In this document: positions 8,601-15,825 of the stretch, piece by piece
Position numbering within the stretch: the first letter of the stretch is position 1
How the letters are laid out: each line of letters opens with the position of its first letter
IMG/VR virus record: IMGVR_UViG_3300036859_000180
Span: 1 to 39,431 of that record
DNA from: a virus
Length of the DNA: 39,431 bases
Direction: 5' to 3' (one strand)
Made by a program: the position numbers and the translations under genes
The notes under the pieces: generated by a model
What the model saw: the letters and a program-made list of their open reading frames with translations, nothing else
The model's database searches: none
What the model was told of the DNA's origin: nothing

Positions 8601-11600
8601 TCTTCAACGAGCAGATGCTCCGTATCGCCGCCTATGACTATGCCTCGGCGGTGTGGCACCCCCTGGACTGGTTCTACTCGACCAAGTTTGGTTCGGCTAA
8701 GGAGGGGGCCGGCTTCACTACGTTATTCCGTGAGCATCCCGGCTCTGCGCTGGGTGTGATGGTGGACCAAGTGCAGCGTCACCCCGGCTTCCAGCAGATA
8801 AAGGCTGGGCGGGAGATCGTGACGACGGCAGATGGACCGATGTTCTATCGCGCCTATGCCGACCGCCTGAACAAGTTCTACGCCTCGCCCTCTACGCACC
8901 ACTGGCATCTGGAGAACCTGGGTGACACCGACGCGACCCTGAACGCGATGCGTACCGGCAAGTACGCCGAGAACGGCGAGGACTGGCTACTCACCTATGC
9001 TGAGTACGGCATGGACCCGGCCGAAGCCGTGGGGCGCACGCAGCAGGAACTTGCGCAACTCATTGGGACGGGAGAAGGGGCGGACCTCGTTCGTACCGCC
9101 ATCAAGCGTGGCGAGGTGAATATCGATGGGAAGAACTACCGAGTAGGCACCTCGGACTTCGCGGAGAAGCTGCAAGACATGGCCGAGTCAGGCCGCTGGC
9201 AGCCTGGAACCCAATATATGAACCGATCCGCCGGTGACTATCTTCCGCTTCAACGAGAGACCGGGCTGACGCAGTTCAGGGATAGGTTGTTTAGCACCTT
9301 CTACTCCGCCCCAGACCTGGCCCTGTCGCGTAGCCCGATGTACCGCCAGATGGCGACGCGGGAGTTCAAGAACCTGCTCGGCCGTGGCTACAGCGCGGAC
9401 AAAGCGCGTAGGCTCGCGCAGGCACGGGCGGCGCGTGGCACCGCCGACATGATGTTCACCATCGGAGCCAAGACCTCCGGGGAGTACTTCCTCAAGAACA
9501 TCAACCCGTTCTTCCCGGCCTACCGCGAGCTCGCCACGACCTGGCTCAAGCGTGTGCCCCTGCGCATCGGGGAGGGCCACTGGGGCCTGGGTGCTGCCGC
9601 ACTCGTGCGCCGCGCCGACATCTGGACCGACTTCTTCAAGGATCTGGGTGTACTCCAGCAAGACGAGCAGGGTAAGTCCTTCGTGCCGCTGCCCTTCTTC
9701 GCCCCGCTGGTGCGATTGGTGACGGGCATCGATGCCGAGTTCAACGTGAAGACGGGGGTGGAGTCCTTCGCCGGCATCCTTCCCATGCCAATCGGATTCA
9801 CCGGCCGGGACGAGGAGGGCAATCTCCTGCCGTTGAGCGAGCGCGTGAAGGGAGTCTTCCCGACCCTGGGTGGCCCAGCAACTTTCGTGCTCGGGGCGCT
9901 GAACGACATCCTGCCCGACGAACCGCTCAAGATGGCCGAGGACTATTTAACCCTGTACGGAACGGATTCCTCGCTCGGGCCCCTCTCCGTGGACCGCTTC
10001 TCGGAGGCGTTCGGGTTCACGATGCCGTGGATGACGAACACCACGCAGCAGTACCACGAGGACACGCGCACCTGGGCTGTCATCGATGGCATGCGCCTCG
10101 CCTGGCCGAAGATGATCGAGGAGTTTGGTCCCCCACCCGACGCGACTACGGACCCGAAGGCTGCGGAAAAATGGGCAGAGGCATGGCTGAACCAGGGCGA
10201 GCACTATGCCACGACGACATACATCATGCGCGGCATTGCCGGAATGACCTTGCCGTTCTCCATCCAGATCGAGGACGAGGGCAAGCAAGACATCGCTGTG
10301 ATGTGGACGTTCCTGAACTCGCTACCGCAGGACGACGAGAGTGGCTTCAAGTCCGCCTACATTCGTTCGGTGCTGGCCTCGAATCCCAAGCTCCAGCCCT
10401 ACATGACCGGCAAGACCCTGGACACACGCCTCGTGGACGACCCCAGCGAATCGCAGGACCAGTTCATGCAGGCGGTGCGGAATGGGGACATCAAGATCCG
10501 CTCGGCCCAGGACTGGAGTGTCTTCGCCATCGGCTCCAACGTGATGTCTCACTTCCAGGCGCAGAAGCAGACCATCTACGACACCATGACCACGCCGGCC
10601 GAGTTCATGGTGGACTTCGAGGCACAACGAGCGCTGGACGAAATCGACCGCCAGCAGGATGTCTACCTCGACTCCACGACCGTCGTGGACAACTACCTCG
10701 ATGGGCAGACGCAATCCTTCAAGGACATGTGGGAGACATGGGAGGGCTACAACCGTCTGCGCGACGGCAAGACCACGCCACGCCTATCGGTGGAGGAACA
10801 GACCATCCTGGAGATCTCCCAACTCGAAGATGAGATCGCCAAGTATTTCTCCCGCAACCCGGAGACCTCCGACGACTACTACAAGATCAAGGACCTCATC
10901 TACGAGAAGCTGGACTACGAACCTACCAGCGCCCTCGGGCAAGCCAAGTCCTGGTACTTCGACAAGGTCCAGTCGGGCTACTACGACGCACTCGATAAGC
11001 TGTATAAGCCGGGGATGACGGCTGAGGACTTCCAGAAGATCCGCGACCATGCCAACGAGTACAACCACCGGTGGGTCAACGCGGACCACCCGGAGTGGGG
11101 CGAGTTCGCTCCGCCCGAGGAGTACGCCTTCCTCAAGCTGACGTCCGAGGACCAGCAGCGCGAGGTCGCGGGCTGGGCCGACCTTCCCGCCTACTTCCTC
11201 ACTGAGTTCCAGCGGGAGCAGGTGGGCTACTCCATCCCCGAGAATAAGCAGGGTGATGCCAGTGTCCTCGCCAACTACATCACGAGGAACGAGATCAAGT
11301 TCGATAGGTCCATCGACCGCTACAACATCTCGACGGCCTCGACCACTTACGAGATCAACCGTCGTGTATTTGACCAGGCATACGCCGACAAGGCCAAGGA
11401 GCTCGGCCTGACGGATTACTGGCGAGAAGCCAATGCCCCCGAGTATGAGCGACTCGGCAACGCGCTCAACCTGACCGAACAGACACAGACATGGGCGCTG
11501 GCGGAGAAGAAGGCCCGCGAACTCACGAATCGGATCGAGACCACCGAGTACGCTACCGGGCAGTTCTATTCTGCGGCTGGCTCCTCCGAAACAGCGGAGC

Positions 11601-11764
11601 GCAGCCGCGCTGCTATGTCCTCCGCCGTGCGGACATGGCGGAAGAACGACGCCGCGTTCGACCAGATCATCGGCAACCTGCAAATCTGGATGGGCGAAGA
11701 GGGTAAACCGCTCACCCAGGACGAACTCGTGGACATCCTCTTCTTCAACGTGTATCAGGCCTAG
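5609..11764 (+). CDS. giant virion protein, probable internal/ejection protein
   Basis: 2051 residues, the largest gene in the window, starting with ATG after GGGGAG and overlapping the previous stop. The N-terminal 60 residues are Pro/Lys-rich. Around 474-510 there is a hydrophobic Ala/Gly stretch with DPVNW, and around 970-1000 a segment VLGFRLFGALPARIFNEQM. Around 1290-1330 comes a conserved-looking YFLKNINPFFPAYREL with a following helix. These features recall large multi-domain proteins encoded after the portal in phages without a long tail, thought to be packed in the capsid and ejected with DNA. I see no HExxH, lysozyme, transglycosylase or polymerase motif that would prove an enzyme. 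Confidence 0.7.
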   Translation: MPQVLPEDVGQGGKGVAGRPDPAVQYQPPKKQNKGKPKPAPVEPAAVQRYDTPTTPRAQPPPGLDPTLADRIILSAERTKAIYRDSVSDSTIYHAPDTTYHSAAVQNDAVTTEITNEVTSFFAQVYGNEYMAQLIAAENLPEPMRSKSIAAMRYLAGLTPDVTAATVRVPFSSSPTATNPQELIEQALADPSAVGNMGREDQVQVRSVAAELVSTLEELPDQGIAGDIKRAIAIGTSGNYRLALTEDDIATLKTVVGQLQGLKLGGTTEEITYAPGRDVGIEQVRQLGEGVIVLDLDDAKADPARAFAVRTYLEQNFPELDIQYGREGIWGSLVDKISMPLDYVSAPFGAALRQLGEVQDRMRTPEQRQMLLERADRIEQALATNDRPAYDEVRKELLPLFQLAGGVDPNKEQAWQEEASRAVVELRDLGTEEVGFKEFADQVVENTRPRTIGFGFADSFTRATDTLPGDSWYQASYLTSGLLAAVVLDPVNWGPGLIGGLKAAKVVPKLSRAKVEAVIADSANELVEAGKYLTKEAAMDAARASLKGVITEDAWFPIVGRGWVKNSAYRAFAKFPEEIVTTRPFIRATKRLSRLKDAVGEGEFFSALNRYFGADVRRGGGSEVAKMLSKAKGEDDMGISMMRGVLGLDDPGVNLDRFAQELQEVTAQLDLGPAATTFDDYTDLVGRRAHLDDVIRGRDVQRPLQQIFTRKQLRQLERTAKASHGAYGRTLQGVIGFTEKFPGNLVRWTERSPQPNGEFGEASRSLFIGMDNMYKPTGAGEVIVLPHAARHPGALRGPGGIVIENAVEDSFNHLSNIGRTLGLGDRRINEIMGGWSGLIDNPSASRGYDFLKEAWTTMVDESPHLNAFGKQDLKQMWKGFTSDRSPGWLTVESLDGSLPSPVNYREVIDPATGAVSRVGKPAIEADQLTVWRTPGVDRLREYLTLTQSTMKQWSKAGWSKRSVAGLHHAVTTGWSAVNSFWRTSVLGFRLFGALPARIFNEQMLRIAAYDYASAVWHPLDWFYSTKFGSAKEGAGFTTLFREHPGSALGVMVDQVQRHPGFQQIKAGREIVTTADGPMFYRAYADRLNKFYASPSTHHWHLENLGDTDATLNAMRTGKYAENGEDWLLTYAEYGMDPAEAVGRTQQELAQLIGTGEGADLVRTAIKRGEVNIDGKNYRVGTSDFAEKLQDMAESGRWQPGTQYMNRSAGDYLPLQRETGLTQFRDRLFSTFYSAPDLALSRSPMYRQMATREFKNLLGRGYSADKARRLAQARAARGTADMMFTIGAKTSGEYFLKNINPFFPAYRELATTWLKRVPLRIGEGHWGLGAAALVRRADIWTDFFKDLGVLQQDEQGKSFVPLPFFAPLVRLVTGIDAEFNVKTGVESFAGILPMPIGFTGRDEEGNLLPLSERVKGVFPTLGGPATFVLGALNDILPDEPLKMAEDYLTLYGTDSSLGPLSVDRFSEAFGFTMPWMTNTTQQYHEDTRTWAVIDGMRLAWPKMIEEFGPPPDATTDPKAAEKWAEAWLNQGEHYATTTYIMRGIAGMTLPFSIQIEDEGKQDIAVMWTFLNSLPQDDESGFKSAYIRSVLASNPKLQPYMTGKTLDTRLVDDPSESQDQFMQAVRNGDIKIRSAQDWSVFAIGSNVMSHFQAQKQTIYDTMTTPAEFMVDFEAQRALDEIDRQQDVYLDSTTVVDNYLDGQTQSFKDMWETWEGYNRLRDGKTTPRLSVEEQTILEISQLEDEIAKYFSRNPETSDDYYKIKDLIYEKLDYEPTSALGQAKSWYFDKVQSGYYDALDKLYKPGMTAEDFQKIRDHANEYNHRWVNADHPEWGEFAPPEEYAFLKLTSEDQQREVAGWADLPAYFLTEFQREQVGYSIPENKQGDASVLANYITRNEIKFDRSIDRYNISTASTTYEINRRVFDQAYADKAKELGLTDYWREANAPEYERLGNALNLTEQTQTWALAEKKARELTNRIETTEYATGQFYSAAGSSETAERSRAAMSSAVRTWRKNDAAFDQIIGNLQIWMGEEGKPLTQDELVDILFFNVYQA

Positions 11765-11772
11765 GAGGAACG

Positions 11773-12459
11773 ATGGCAGAACCGAAGAAACCCAGGCGGA
11801 ACCCGCGTGGTCAGAATAGCCAGGGCGGGCTTCCTGGACAGGGTCCCGGTGAGGGACGGCCACAGCTGAACAACATTGACTTCATCACGGCGGTGTCGAA
11901 GGTAAACGCTCCGGGAGTAACCCCGGACATGGTGAGGTCCATCGTCAGGATGGGGGCGAGCCAGGGCCTCGACCCGAAAGAAGTCATCCGTTTCGTGCAA
12001 TCCCGCGCCTTCGGTTCGCTCGGGGCTAGCCCGGAGGCACTGGAATCCGTGATCGGGGCCATCAAGGCCGACCCGCAGAGCCTGACCACGGCCGTGCGAC
12101 TGAGACTGGAGGGTCGTCGCCGCCCCCCAGGTGAAGAACCCGGTGGACTACGGGAGAGGTTCCAATCGACCCTGTTCGGCCTGCATCCAGGACTACGGGA
12201 CGCCTACCTCACATCCCAGGGAGCATCCCTCGATGAGGAAGGTAACGTTCTCAACGCCGAGGGCGAGATCGACGAGGATCTATCGGGGCAGTTCGGGGCG
12301 GTTCGTGACGACGGTCCTGAACCCCTGACGGGTGATGAATCGCCAGAGTTTCTGTATGAGAGCGTGGCGAGCATGATGCAGGCTCGGGCCAACCGTGAAC
12401 AGGCGCAGTCCTACTACGGTGACTACTTTAGTTATAACGAACTTCTGGGGGAGGAGTAG
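11773..12459 (+). CDS. hypothetical virion protein (228 aa)
   Basis: Strong GGAGGA 3-4 nt before the ATG and 8 nt after the giant gene. A basic Pro/Gly/Asn-rich first 30 residues is followed by helices (FITAVSKVNAPGVTPDMVRS) and an acidic C-terminal third ending in Tyr-rich QSYYGDYFSYNELLGEE. It is probably a partner of the giant protein or an internal head protein. No family is recognised. Confidence 0.7.
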   Translation: MAEPKKPRRNPRGQNSQGGLPGQGPGEGRPQLNNIDFITAVSKVNAPGVTPDMVRSIVRMGASQGLDPKEVIRFVQSRAFGSLGASPEALESVIGAIKADPQSLTTAVRLRLEGRRRPPGEEPGGLRERFQSTLFGLHPGLRDAYLTSQGASLDEEGNVLNAEGEIDEDLSGQFGAVRDDGPEPLTGDESPEFLYESVASMMQARANREQAQSYYGDYFSYNELLGEE

Positions 12460-13533
12460 ATGCCGACCGTCAATCCGGACGCTGGCACCGGGGGTGGGGG
12501 CACCTCGGGGGGTAGCACATCCTCGGGCGGTTCGTCCGGAGGCTCCACTAGCACCTCATCCGGCGGCGGGGGGCGTAGCGCCCCCGTGAAGCAGACCCAG
12601 GCCCAGGTGCTTGCGGAGCGTCGGGCTAACCGTGCTATCGCGGAACTGCGCCGTTCGTACCTAGAACTGCTTCGACGCTGGGGAATCCCTTCCAATAAGA
12701 ACCTGATGAACCTCATCGAGAAGGGCGTGCGTAAGGCATGGTCCAGCACGCAGTTCCTTGCCATGGTGCGCCACACCCCCGAGTACCGGAAGAAGTATCC
12801 AGGCATCCAGTGGAAGCTCGGGATGACCGAGGGCCAGTACCTTTCCACGTACTCCCAGTACAAGGCGCGGGCACAGGATATCGGGGTGCAACTCACCAGC
12901 AAGGAGTTTGCCCGGATGCTCCAGCGGGGGGTGGACTTCGAGGAATACTCGGATCGAGTGAATGCCCTGTCGTCCATCCGGTCCTACGGGCCGATGTGGG
13001 AAGCGTTCAAGAACGTTCTGGACGAGAGGGGTCTCAAGGTCCCCGGTAAGGAGCTAGAGAAGAAGGAGCTCGTCAAGTTCCTGATGGGCCAGGGCTCCAA
13101 GGAGTGGGAGCACGCCTGGCAGGAAACCCTGGTCTCGGTAAACCTAGAGCAGGTCGCTGGCGTCCAGGTCGTTGGTAGGGGGGAGAGGGCGGGCACCGAG
13201 GGCTATGACATCATGCGCGGTGACTTGGTCGAGATCCTTCGGCAGGTCGAGTCCCTGACTCCCGGCTTCAACGCTGAGGACATCTCCAGCCGCGACTGGG
13301 CCGAGATCGGCAAGAGGATTCGCAAGTACCCGATGTCTTACCTCCAGAGGTACGGGCTCACCACCAAGGACTTGCTGGAGATGGAACTCGGTGGGCCGAG
13401 GGCCGCTGAAATCGGGATCAAGGCCGAGCGCATCCTCAAGGAACAAGAAGCGTTCTTTGAGCCTCGCCCCGTGCCTCAGTTCGCACAGCAGGTGGGTAGG
13501 CCGCAGGAGGAAGAACTACCGCAGTCTCAGTAG
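12460..13533 (+). CDS. hypothetical virion protein with Gly/Ser tail and helical core
   Basis: 357 residues. The first 40 are almost pure Gly/Ser/Thr, a flexible arm. The core is helical and holds AWSSTQFLAMVRHTPEYRKK near 90-110, a pattern I associate with large phage structural proteins, where it probably mediates packing. The start abuts the previous stop, with GGGGGAGGAG upstream. A terminator hairpin begins at its stop codon, ending the packaging/core transcript before the leftward cassette. Confidence 0.75.
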   Translation: MPTVNPDAGTGGGGTSGGSTSSGGSSGGSTSTSSGGGGRSAPVKQTQAQVLAERRANRAIAELRRSYLELLRRWGIPSNKNLMNLIEKGVRKAWSSTQFLAMVRHTPEYRKKYPGIQWKLGMTEGQYLSTYSQYKARAQDIGVQLTSKEFARMLQRGVDFEEYSDRVNALSSIRSYGPMWEAFKNVLDERGLKVPGKELEKKELVKFLMGQGSKEWEHAWQETLVSVNLEQVAGVQVVGRGERAGTEGYDIMRGDLVEILRQVESLTPGFNAEDISSRDWAEIGKRIRKYPMSYLQRYGLTTKDLLEMELGGPRAAEIGIKAERILKEQEAFFEPRPVPQFAQQVGRPQEEELPQSQ

Positions 13534-13557
13534 GGGGCAAGAGAAAGCCCCCGGGGG
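13533..13557. terminator. bidirectional terminator between convergent genes
   Basis: GGGGGC (13533-13538), loop AAGAGAAA, then GCCCCC (13547-13552), followed directly by GGGGGTTCT, so CCCCC can pair with either flanking G-run. On the minus strand the GGGGG arm is followed by CTTTCTCTT. It separates the rightward structural genes from the leftward cassette ending at 13609. Confidence 0.7.
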
Positions 13558-13608
13558 TTCTGGCAGGAACGGGTGTCCAATCGCCATCACCCCCGAGGGC
13601 GGCTCTTA

Positions 13609-13905
13609 TCAGACCTGCACTGCGAGTTCGCAGCCGAAGACGGAGTCCTCGACATCTATGAAGCATATGTCTAGTCCACGACCAGCGCGGACAACATCGG
13701 CTCCAGCGCCTGCCCAGATCGTGTCGTTGCCAGCGTTCCCGCGGAGATAGTCATCCCCGGCCCCGCCGTTGATCTCATCGGCACCCAACGTCCCGATGAT
13801 GACATCATCGCCGCCTCCTGCCTCCGTGATGGCCCAGGATGTGCCTGGGACCATCAGAAGGGCTGTCGTGGCGAGTGCCACTAGCGTCTTCCTCATGCTT
13901 ATCAC
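13609..13905 (-). CDS. secreted RTX/hemolysin-type calcium-binding repeat protein
   Basis: 98 residues from GTG 13905, with AGGAAGGA 4-5 nt upstream; ATG 13896 is an alternative start. A Sec signal peptide (KTLVALATTALLMVPGTSWA) is followed by GGxGxD-type repeats: GGGDDVIIG, GADEINGGAGDDYLRG, NAGNDTIWAG, AGADVVRAG. It ends with two cysteines (81 and 92) in a C-x10-C arrangement closing in GCE, a layout familiar from small actinobacterial secreted proteins. Calcium folding outside the cell is expected. It is leftward, inside the head operon, and follows a membrane protein gene by 39 nt. It looks like a moron acting on or after release from the host rather than a virion part. Confidence 0.85.
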   Translation of the reverse strand: MISMRKTLVALATTALLMVPGTSWAITEAGGGDDVIIGTLGADEINGGAGDDYLRGNAGNDTIWAGAGADVVRAGRGLDICFIDVEDSVFGCELAVQV

Positions 13906-13944
13906 CCGTTCCTTCCTGCGGTCCCTATGACCGCTCACCCGTTC

Positions 13945-14148
13945 CTAGTCCCCGAATACGAGTTCGAACCCCACCAGCAGCGCATTGGTGAACAGGGAGA
14001 TGATGAATCCCCCCACCATCACCATGATGATGAATCCGATCAGGAGCCCGATGAGGGTGGCAGGCACAAGAACGAGATAGCCCAGCGCGTGTAGCCACAT
14101 CGTCTTGCGCTCCTGCGAACTCATGGCCAGCAGATTGCCCTCGTACAT
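13945..14148 (-). CDS. two-TM membrane protein, leftward cassette
   Basis: 67 residues with a polar 20-residue start and then about 45 hydrophobic residues (LGYLVLVPATLIGLLIGFI and VGGFIISLFTNALLVGFEL), giving two membrane helices. No family is recognised. A -10 box ends 7 nt before the ATG, so the mRNA is probably leaderless; a downstream ATG at 14124 with GAGGGC 13 nt before it is the alternative start. First gene of a two-gene leftward transcript with the RTX-type protein. A role in immunity, export or superinfection exclusion is speculation. Confidence 0.75.
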   Translation of the reverse strand: MYEGNLLAMSSQERKTMWLHALGYLVLVPATLIGLLIGFIIMVMVGGFIISLFTNALLVGFELVFGD

Positions 14149-14155
14149 GGGTCAC

Positions 14156-14185
14156 ATCATACATTCGCCCTTGACGAAAATGCAA
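14156..14185 (-). promoter_or_regulatory. leftward promoter of the accessory cassette
   Basis: Reading leftward: TTGCAT (14180-14185), 18-nt spacer, TATGAT (14156-14161), then 7 nt to ATG 14148. The spacer overlaps a GCCCTTGAC element on the other strand, so leftward and rightward control may interfere. Confidence 0.7.
14167..14175 (+). promoter_or_regulatory. GCCCTTGAC element, copy 3
   Basis: Exact copy 148 nt before the scaffold gene, immediately upstream of its structured leader. TGTAGG follows at a distance similar to the CTTAGG after copy 2. Confidence 0.5.
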
Positions 14186-14191
14186 CCCTGT

Positions 14192-14322
14192 AGGTGCTGC
14201 TAAGGCAGCAGACACAGGGCGGCGGAAGCCCGTGCCACGAGGAACGACCGGCCCCTCGCGCCCTCCTGTTGATCGCCTGGCCGTGCTGTAACGGCTATCC
14301 CTGCGTAACAGGAGGTTTTCTG
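14192..14322 (+). ncRNA. structured 5' leader that can hide the scaffold RBS
   Basis: Four hairpins follow one another. H1 is TGCTGC-TAAG-GCAGCA (14195-14210). H2 is CAC-A-GGGC with GCCC-GTG just after. H3 is CGAGG (14238-14242) with CCTCG (14254-14258). H4 pairs CCTCCTGTT (14262-14270) with AACAGGAGG (14307-14315), a perfect 9-bp match that includes the AGGAGG ribosome binding site. Inside H4 is GCCGT-GCTGTA-ACGGC (14280-14295). No known riboswitch consensus is recognised. It suggests translation control of scaffold and, by coupling, capsid. Confidence 0.65.
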
Positions 14323-14859
14323 ATGCCCGACGAGGACATCTTCACCGTCGATGACGAGGACAACAGCAATACGGACGATGACGCCAAACGCAATAGTGAG
14401 TTCGCCCGGATGCGCAAGGAGTTGAAGGATCTCAAAGCCATCGCCAAAGAGGCGGAGGAACTGCGGACCTTCAAGGCCGAGCGCGAGCAGGCGGACAAGA
14501 CGACTGGAGTCTCTACGATCGTCCAGGAACTGGGGCTACCGCCGGAATGGGGCAAATTCTACCCGGGGGATGAGGTGACGCCCGATGCGATCAAGCAATG
14601 GGCCATCGCTGAGAAGTTCCTCCAGGTGGACCAGGAGTCCGAATCGGCACCGCCCCCGCCCGCTCCTACGACTGGTTTCACGCCCACCGTCATCGAGGGT
14701 ACCCAGCCTGTCGGCACCAAGACGTACTCGGTCGAGGAGTTCATGGAGCTACAGAAGGTAGATCCCCGCAAGGCCGAGGCCGTCTACAAGGCCGGAAGGC
14801 TCAAGAAGGAAGAACCGGAATGGAGCTACTCATCCCGGTTCTACGGACGAGACACCTAA
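14323..14859 (+). CDS. capsid scaffolding protein
   Basis: 178 residues, acidic, with a charged coiled-coil segment (residues 25-55, ARMRKELKDLKAIAKEAEEL) and a Pro-rich linker (SAPPPPAPTTGF) before a Lys/Arg-rich C-terminus. This composition and its position directly before the major capsid gene fit a scaffold that guides prohead assembly and then leaves. ATG 14323 is chosen for AGGAGG 7 nt upstream, inside the leader hairpin. A longer frame back to 14194 would cross the hairpins and is rejected. The capsid gene starts 13 nt after its stop. Confidence 0.8.
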   Translation: MPDEDIFTVDDEDNSNTDDDAKRNSEFARMRKELKDLKAIAKEAEELRTFKAEREQADKTTGVSTIVQELGLPPEWGKFYPGDEVTPDAIKQWAIAEKFLQVDQESESAPPPPAPTTGFTPTVIEGTQPVGTKTYSVEEFMELQKVDPRKAEAVYKAGRLKKEEPEWSYSSRFYGRDT

Positions 14860-14872
14860 CAAGGAGTAGACA

Positions 14873-15718
14873 TTGGCTTCCACTGGCGCAACAGCGCTAG
14901 CCGACTCCATCTTCGCTGAACTGGTGGAGTCGCGCATGGTTCAGGAGCTTCGTCCTGCCATGACGAGCCGTTCCTTCGTCCGCTTCGCTGCAAAGGGTCC
15001 GTCGCAGAACGCCTCGTTCCCCCTCTGGGGAGACCCTGGCGCTGCCGCGGCTCTGACGAACGACCTGTCCGAAGTCGCCTCGACCGCGCTGTCTGACACT
15101 CAGCAGACGGCGGTGGCCGCAGGGGTTGGCTTTCGCGTGGATGTCACGGACTTTGCCCGTGAGATCTGGGCTGGCGACAACCTCTATTCCGAGGTCGGTG
15201 CGATGGTTGGTCGTTCGGTTGCAGAGAAGTGGGAGACGGACCTCGCGGCTCTGATGGACGACTTCTCGAACGTCACCACCGCTGCTTCGACCCTGACCCC
15301 GACCGACCTTCTGGCCGCGGTCTCGGCGCTGGAGCAGCGAGACATCCCACGTCCTTACGTGGGCTATCTCGACCCGAAGCAGACCGGCGAGCTCCGGGCG
15401 GAGATTGCCACCACCTCTGCGTCCTACGAGATCGGACGCGACGGTGAACTGGTGAGTCCGTTCGGTGACTCCGGGTTCTTCGGTACGTACATGGGCCTTC
15501 CCATCTGGCAGACCTCGCTCGTTGTTACGACCTCTTCTCTGGTCGGCGGCGCGGTCTTCAATACTCAGGATGCCATCGGGGCATATGAGGTCATCGCGCA
15601 GCGTCTTGAGACGCAGCGTGACGCCTCGTTCCAGGCGCTTGAGTTCGTGGGAAGCGCATGGTACGGCCTCATCGAGATCAGTGACACTCGCGGTCAGACC
15701 CTCAAGTCGGCTGCGTGA
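14873..15718 (+). CDS. major capsid protein, HK97-like
   Basis: 281 residues, starting at TTG 14873 behind AAGGAG. The order is a helical N-arm (GATALADSIFAELVESRMVQ), FPLWGDPGAAAALTNDLSE, an A-domain-like middle with WETDLAALMDDFSNV and LTPTDLLAAVSALEQ, and a late strand-rich part (GAYEVIAQRLETQRDASFQ). This matches the short HK97-fold capsid proteins placed after a scaffold gene. It forms the shell; the protein from 15826 may decorate it. A GC hairpin follows the stop. Confidence 0.85.
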   Translation: MASTGATALADSIFAELVESRMVQELRPAMTSRSFVRFAAKGPSQNASFPLWGDPGAAAALTNDLSEVASTALSDTQQTAVAAGVGFRVDVTDFAREIWAGDNLYSEVGAMVGRSVAEKWETDLAALMDDFSNVTTAASTLTPTDLLAAVSALEQRDIPRPYVGYLDPKQTGELRAEIATTSASYEIGRDGELVSPFGDSGFFGTYMGLPIWQTSLVVTTSSLVGGAVFNTQDAIGAYEVIAQRLETQRDASFQALEFVGSAWYGLIEISDTRGQTLKSAA

Positions 15719-15728
15719 TGCGTGTACT

Positions 15729-15765
15729 GGGGCGGGGTCCGGGCCGTGAGCCTCTCCTCCGCCCC
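15729..15765 (+). terminator. GC-rich hairpin after the capsid gene
   Basis: GGGGCGG (15729-15735) pairs with CCGCCCC (15759-15765) around a 23-nt loop, with no T-run after it. It may be a partial terminator or an mRNA-stabilising hairpin. The 107 nt between capsid and next gene contain nothing else clear. Confidence 0.45.
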
Positions 15766-15825
15766 GGTGCGCCCAAACGGGTCCCGGTCAGACGGACCAA
15801 CGAACCCCGGATAGAAGGGTAGGAC

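Noticed and set aside
10027-10833. 268-codon frame within the giant gene on the same strand
   Set aside because: His/Arg/Gly-rich composition typical of an out-of-frame reading.
10784-11863. Long open frame (359 codons) antisense to the end of the giant gene
   Set aside because: It opposes a continuous gene and has no promoter or start signal; GC-rich third positions explain the open frame.
14194-14322. Upstream extension of the scaffold protein
   Set aside because: The segment is a chain of hairpins and AGGAGG directly serves ATG 14323.
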